Translations under genes and position numbers: made by a program
Origin: Dasyornis broadbenti
Lineage: Eukaryota > Chordata > Aves > Passeriformes > Dasyornithidae
Assembly (NCBI GenBank): GCA_013397935.1
Contig: VZRN01005851.1
Location: 652,786 to 716,785 of the forward strand
Direction of reading: 5' to 3'
Length of the DNA stretch: 64,000 bases
Notes under the pieces: model-generated
The model's input: the letters and a program-made list of their open reading frames with translations, nothing else
What the model was told of the DNA's origin: nothing
The model's database searches: none
Shown: piece after piece, positions 62,060-64,000 of the stretch
How positions within the stretch are numbered: position 1 is the first letter of the stretch
Layout of the letters: every line of letters starts with the position of its first letter

Positions 62060-64000
62060 GTACTTCAAGATTTATAGTCCTTCTAATAATTCTATCACTA
62101 CATTGAGTATCTGAAAAAATTAAATTTTGAGCTCCATTCCTTTCAACAGTAGTAAATCAACATGTGAAAGTAGGTTCACAACATATACAAATTATTAGGC
62201 TTGTTAAAATTACTGCAGCCTATAAAAGAACTATGAAAAAGCCCCAACTAACACTCAGGACTTTGATGGTTGTCAGATTTACGTTTTTTAATGTTTTTGA
62301 CATTCATATGCAATCTCAGCTTGGTTTGCTTTCAGTCACCTGGAGATAGGACCTCCATAACCATGTAGCTACCAGATAAATTTCAAGTGCTGTATTTCAC
62401 TTGTTACAATCAAAGAAGGGTTTTTTCCCTAACATGAGAACAAGAGTTGAAAAACCCTGCCTCGATACTTTCCTTGCTTTTTTTTATGCCATTATTATCA
62501 AGGTTTGCCATGTTTCTAGTGTACATCTGTAGAGATGTACTCTAGTAGCTGATAGGAAAAGGAACTCTTTATTCTTTGTACTTCATTACCATCCACCACA
62601 TTTGGGTAAGTAAAAGTTTGAACTTGATTTCAGGTTAAAAAAGAAAAGCAAAAGAAAAAGAAGTGCAGCTATAATGTACATGTTTGCATCCAAATTAAGC
62701 AATCCTGTGTGAAGAAATCTTAGTTATAACGCTAACCAAGGAACTATAAGTATTTAAAACTTCCTTTTTTTTGGTGTGTTGTACATTACCATTAATAATA
62801 TGTAAAATGCAAGCATCTTTCCCTCTTTTAAAGACTGTGGCCTACTTTTTAGAGGTAAGATAACTTTCTTCACTGCTAGCCTCTAGGTTGTGAAGTCTAC
62901 CATGTATTTCCCAACTGCTTTATTTTGGTGTCCAGTGTTTTCTTCCTGTGATAGGCTACACTGTGTATTTTGGTCACCCACCTAAGGGACCAAGTAGGTC
63001 CTTGCTGTGGCGTTGTTGGCAGTGCCAGAGTTCACAGAGCTGTACAAAATAGCTCTTCGGAGGACTCCTCTGAATCCATCAGTTCTTGTCCTGTTGTCAA
63101 GGTCTGCCTCTACTGACCCCTGTGGTCTCTTCTGACACCTCTATTGTTTTTTCTAATTAAGATAGCCTTTCTCCTTCACACATAGGCTTTAGGACAGACT
63201 CTCCTTTTCTTTGTTGTATATTTTAACGTGACTCATGACTGTGGAATCCAGCTGAGCTATGTTTAAAAATAATTTTATTGTGATAGAAGAATTTACAATG
63301 GAATGACTGTGTGATAAGCTTTAATCTAGAATTTTCTTGCATTAAAATGTCTGCTAACTTAGAAAAACGGAATATCATGAAGGGACAGAATTTTAAATTC
63401 TGTATGTAATGTGACTTTTATACCTGCTGCAAATAAGACTTGTTGCTGAAATTCTGTCATATATCTAAATGAAAAGGTAAAGTTAAACCTTTGTTTCAAG
63501 AATGGACCTTAGAAAGCAATGTGGTTGCAATCTCCTAGAACATTTATATTGAACCATTCTTATTTGAAAAATTACATATTATTTGCCCTAAATTGCTACA
63601 TATTTTGTGTCACTTCAGGCAATATCTCGTTTTCCAGATTTTTAAGTTTACTTTCAGTATGTTTACTTACTGCTGGAAAGACATTGCCACTTGGAATCCA
63701 GTCATCATACAAAGGTAGGATAAAAAGGCTTTGTTCTCTAAGTGAATGGGCAAAAGAAGAATTTATGACCTACGGTCTGTATTTGACAGAAATCAACCTG
63801 TGATGCCACTTACAATTCTTGAATGAGGCTTCAAATGTGAACTTGTGATAGGAAACTGAAACAAAGCATGGGTTTCCATTGTAAAGAGGTTAACACATGC
63901 TGAGTACTACATGCAGAAATAAGGAAGTGATTTAGCTTGATCGAGCTCATAATGACAGGGGAAAATTTGGGAGCTAAATGTTCTGTGAAATATTGCCTAT
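61366..64000. other. Unique DNA, no gene seen
   Basis: AT-rich sequence with a microsatellite at 62.02 kb and a 19-bp imperfect palindrome at 63385-63403 (ACAGAATTT, one T, AAATTCTGT). The plus frames at 61759-61950, 62164-62349 and 63519-63803 have no domain. Confidence 0.55.
62019..62059 (+). repeat. (AAT)n microsatellite
   Basis: An uninterrupted AAT trinucleotide array of about 41 bases, nearly 14 units, the purest simple repeat in the window. Likely polymorphic in length. Confidence 0.98.

Noticed and set aside
1..64000. CRISPR arrays, operons, phage or bacterial genes, rRNA and tRNA genes
   Set aside because: No regularly spaced direct repeats, no long adjacent frames and no cloverleaf-like A/B box pairs were seen. 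The CR1 and LTR content marks the DNA as avian.

Overview
The window reads as a stretch of bird nuclear DNA, either intergenic or deep intronic. The evidence is a set of CR1 LINE pieces (5'-truncated, ending in the ATTCTATG/ATTCTGTG octamers typical of avian CR1), solo LTR fragments of avian endogenous retrovirus type, an AT-rich background and very short, scattered open frames. One LTR family (34.7 and 37.7 kb) is a type I associate with ERVL-class elements common in neoavian genomes. That points to a non-galliform bird, but the species cannot be fixed from this sequence. Nothing suggests bacterial, phage or plasmid DNA.

No host protein-coding gene, rRNA, tRNA or CRISPR array could be supported. 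The longest open frames are CR1 ORF2 remnants (20.1-20.5 kb and 31.6-32.1 kb, plus strand), a frame made of CR1 and LTR sequence (23.1-23.6 kb, minus), or frames in low-complexity or GC-rich patches. Three same-strand frames at 41.1-42.0 kb look mildly protein-like (possible signal peptide, N-glycosylation sites, one hydrophobic segment) and may be a decayed gene. This is speculative.

Layout. 0-5.8 kb: unique AT-rich sequence with a GC-rich patch near 0.4-0.7 kb. 5.8-6.1 kb: CR1 3' end. 6.1-18.2 kb: unique DNA with a TAAT-rich segment near 8 kb that has the texture of a conserved noncoding element and a 14-bp perfect hairpin at 17.5 kb. 18.2-18.6 kb: minus-strand solo LTR candidate. 20.1-20.8 kb: CR1 plus. 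23.2-23.8 kb: CR1 minus abutting an LTR-like block. 26.2-26.3 kb: LTR U5-like end. 29.3 kb: three-copy minisatellite. 31.5-32.6 kb: CR1 with an internal deletion through the reverse transcriptase. 34.7-38.1 kb: two related LTRs in opposite orientation. 40.6-41.3 kb: a diverged local duplication. 48.2-51.8 kb: four CR1 3' ends. 61.3 kb: a 51-base assembly gap in A-rich DNA. 62.0 kb: an (AAT)n microsatellite.

Nothing in the window forms a gene system. The points most worth checking are the LTR pair with a probable promoter deletion, the internally deleted CR1, the tandem CR1 tails, the local duplication beside the open-frame cluster, and the possible enhancers.
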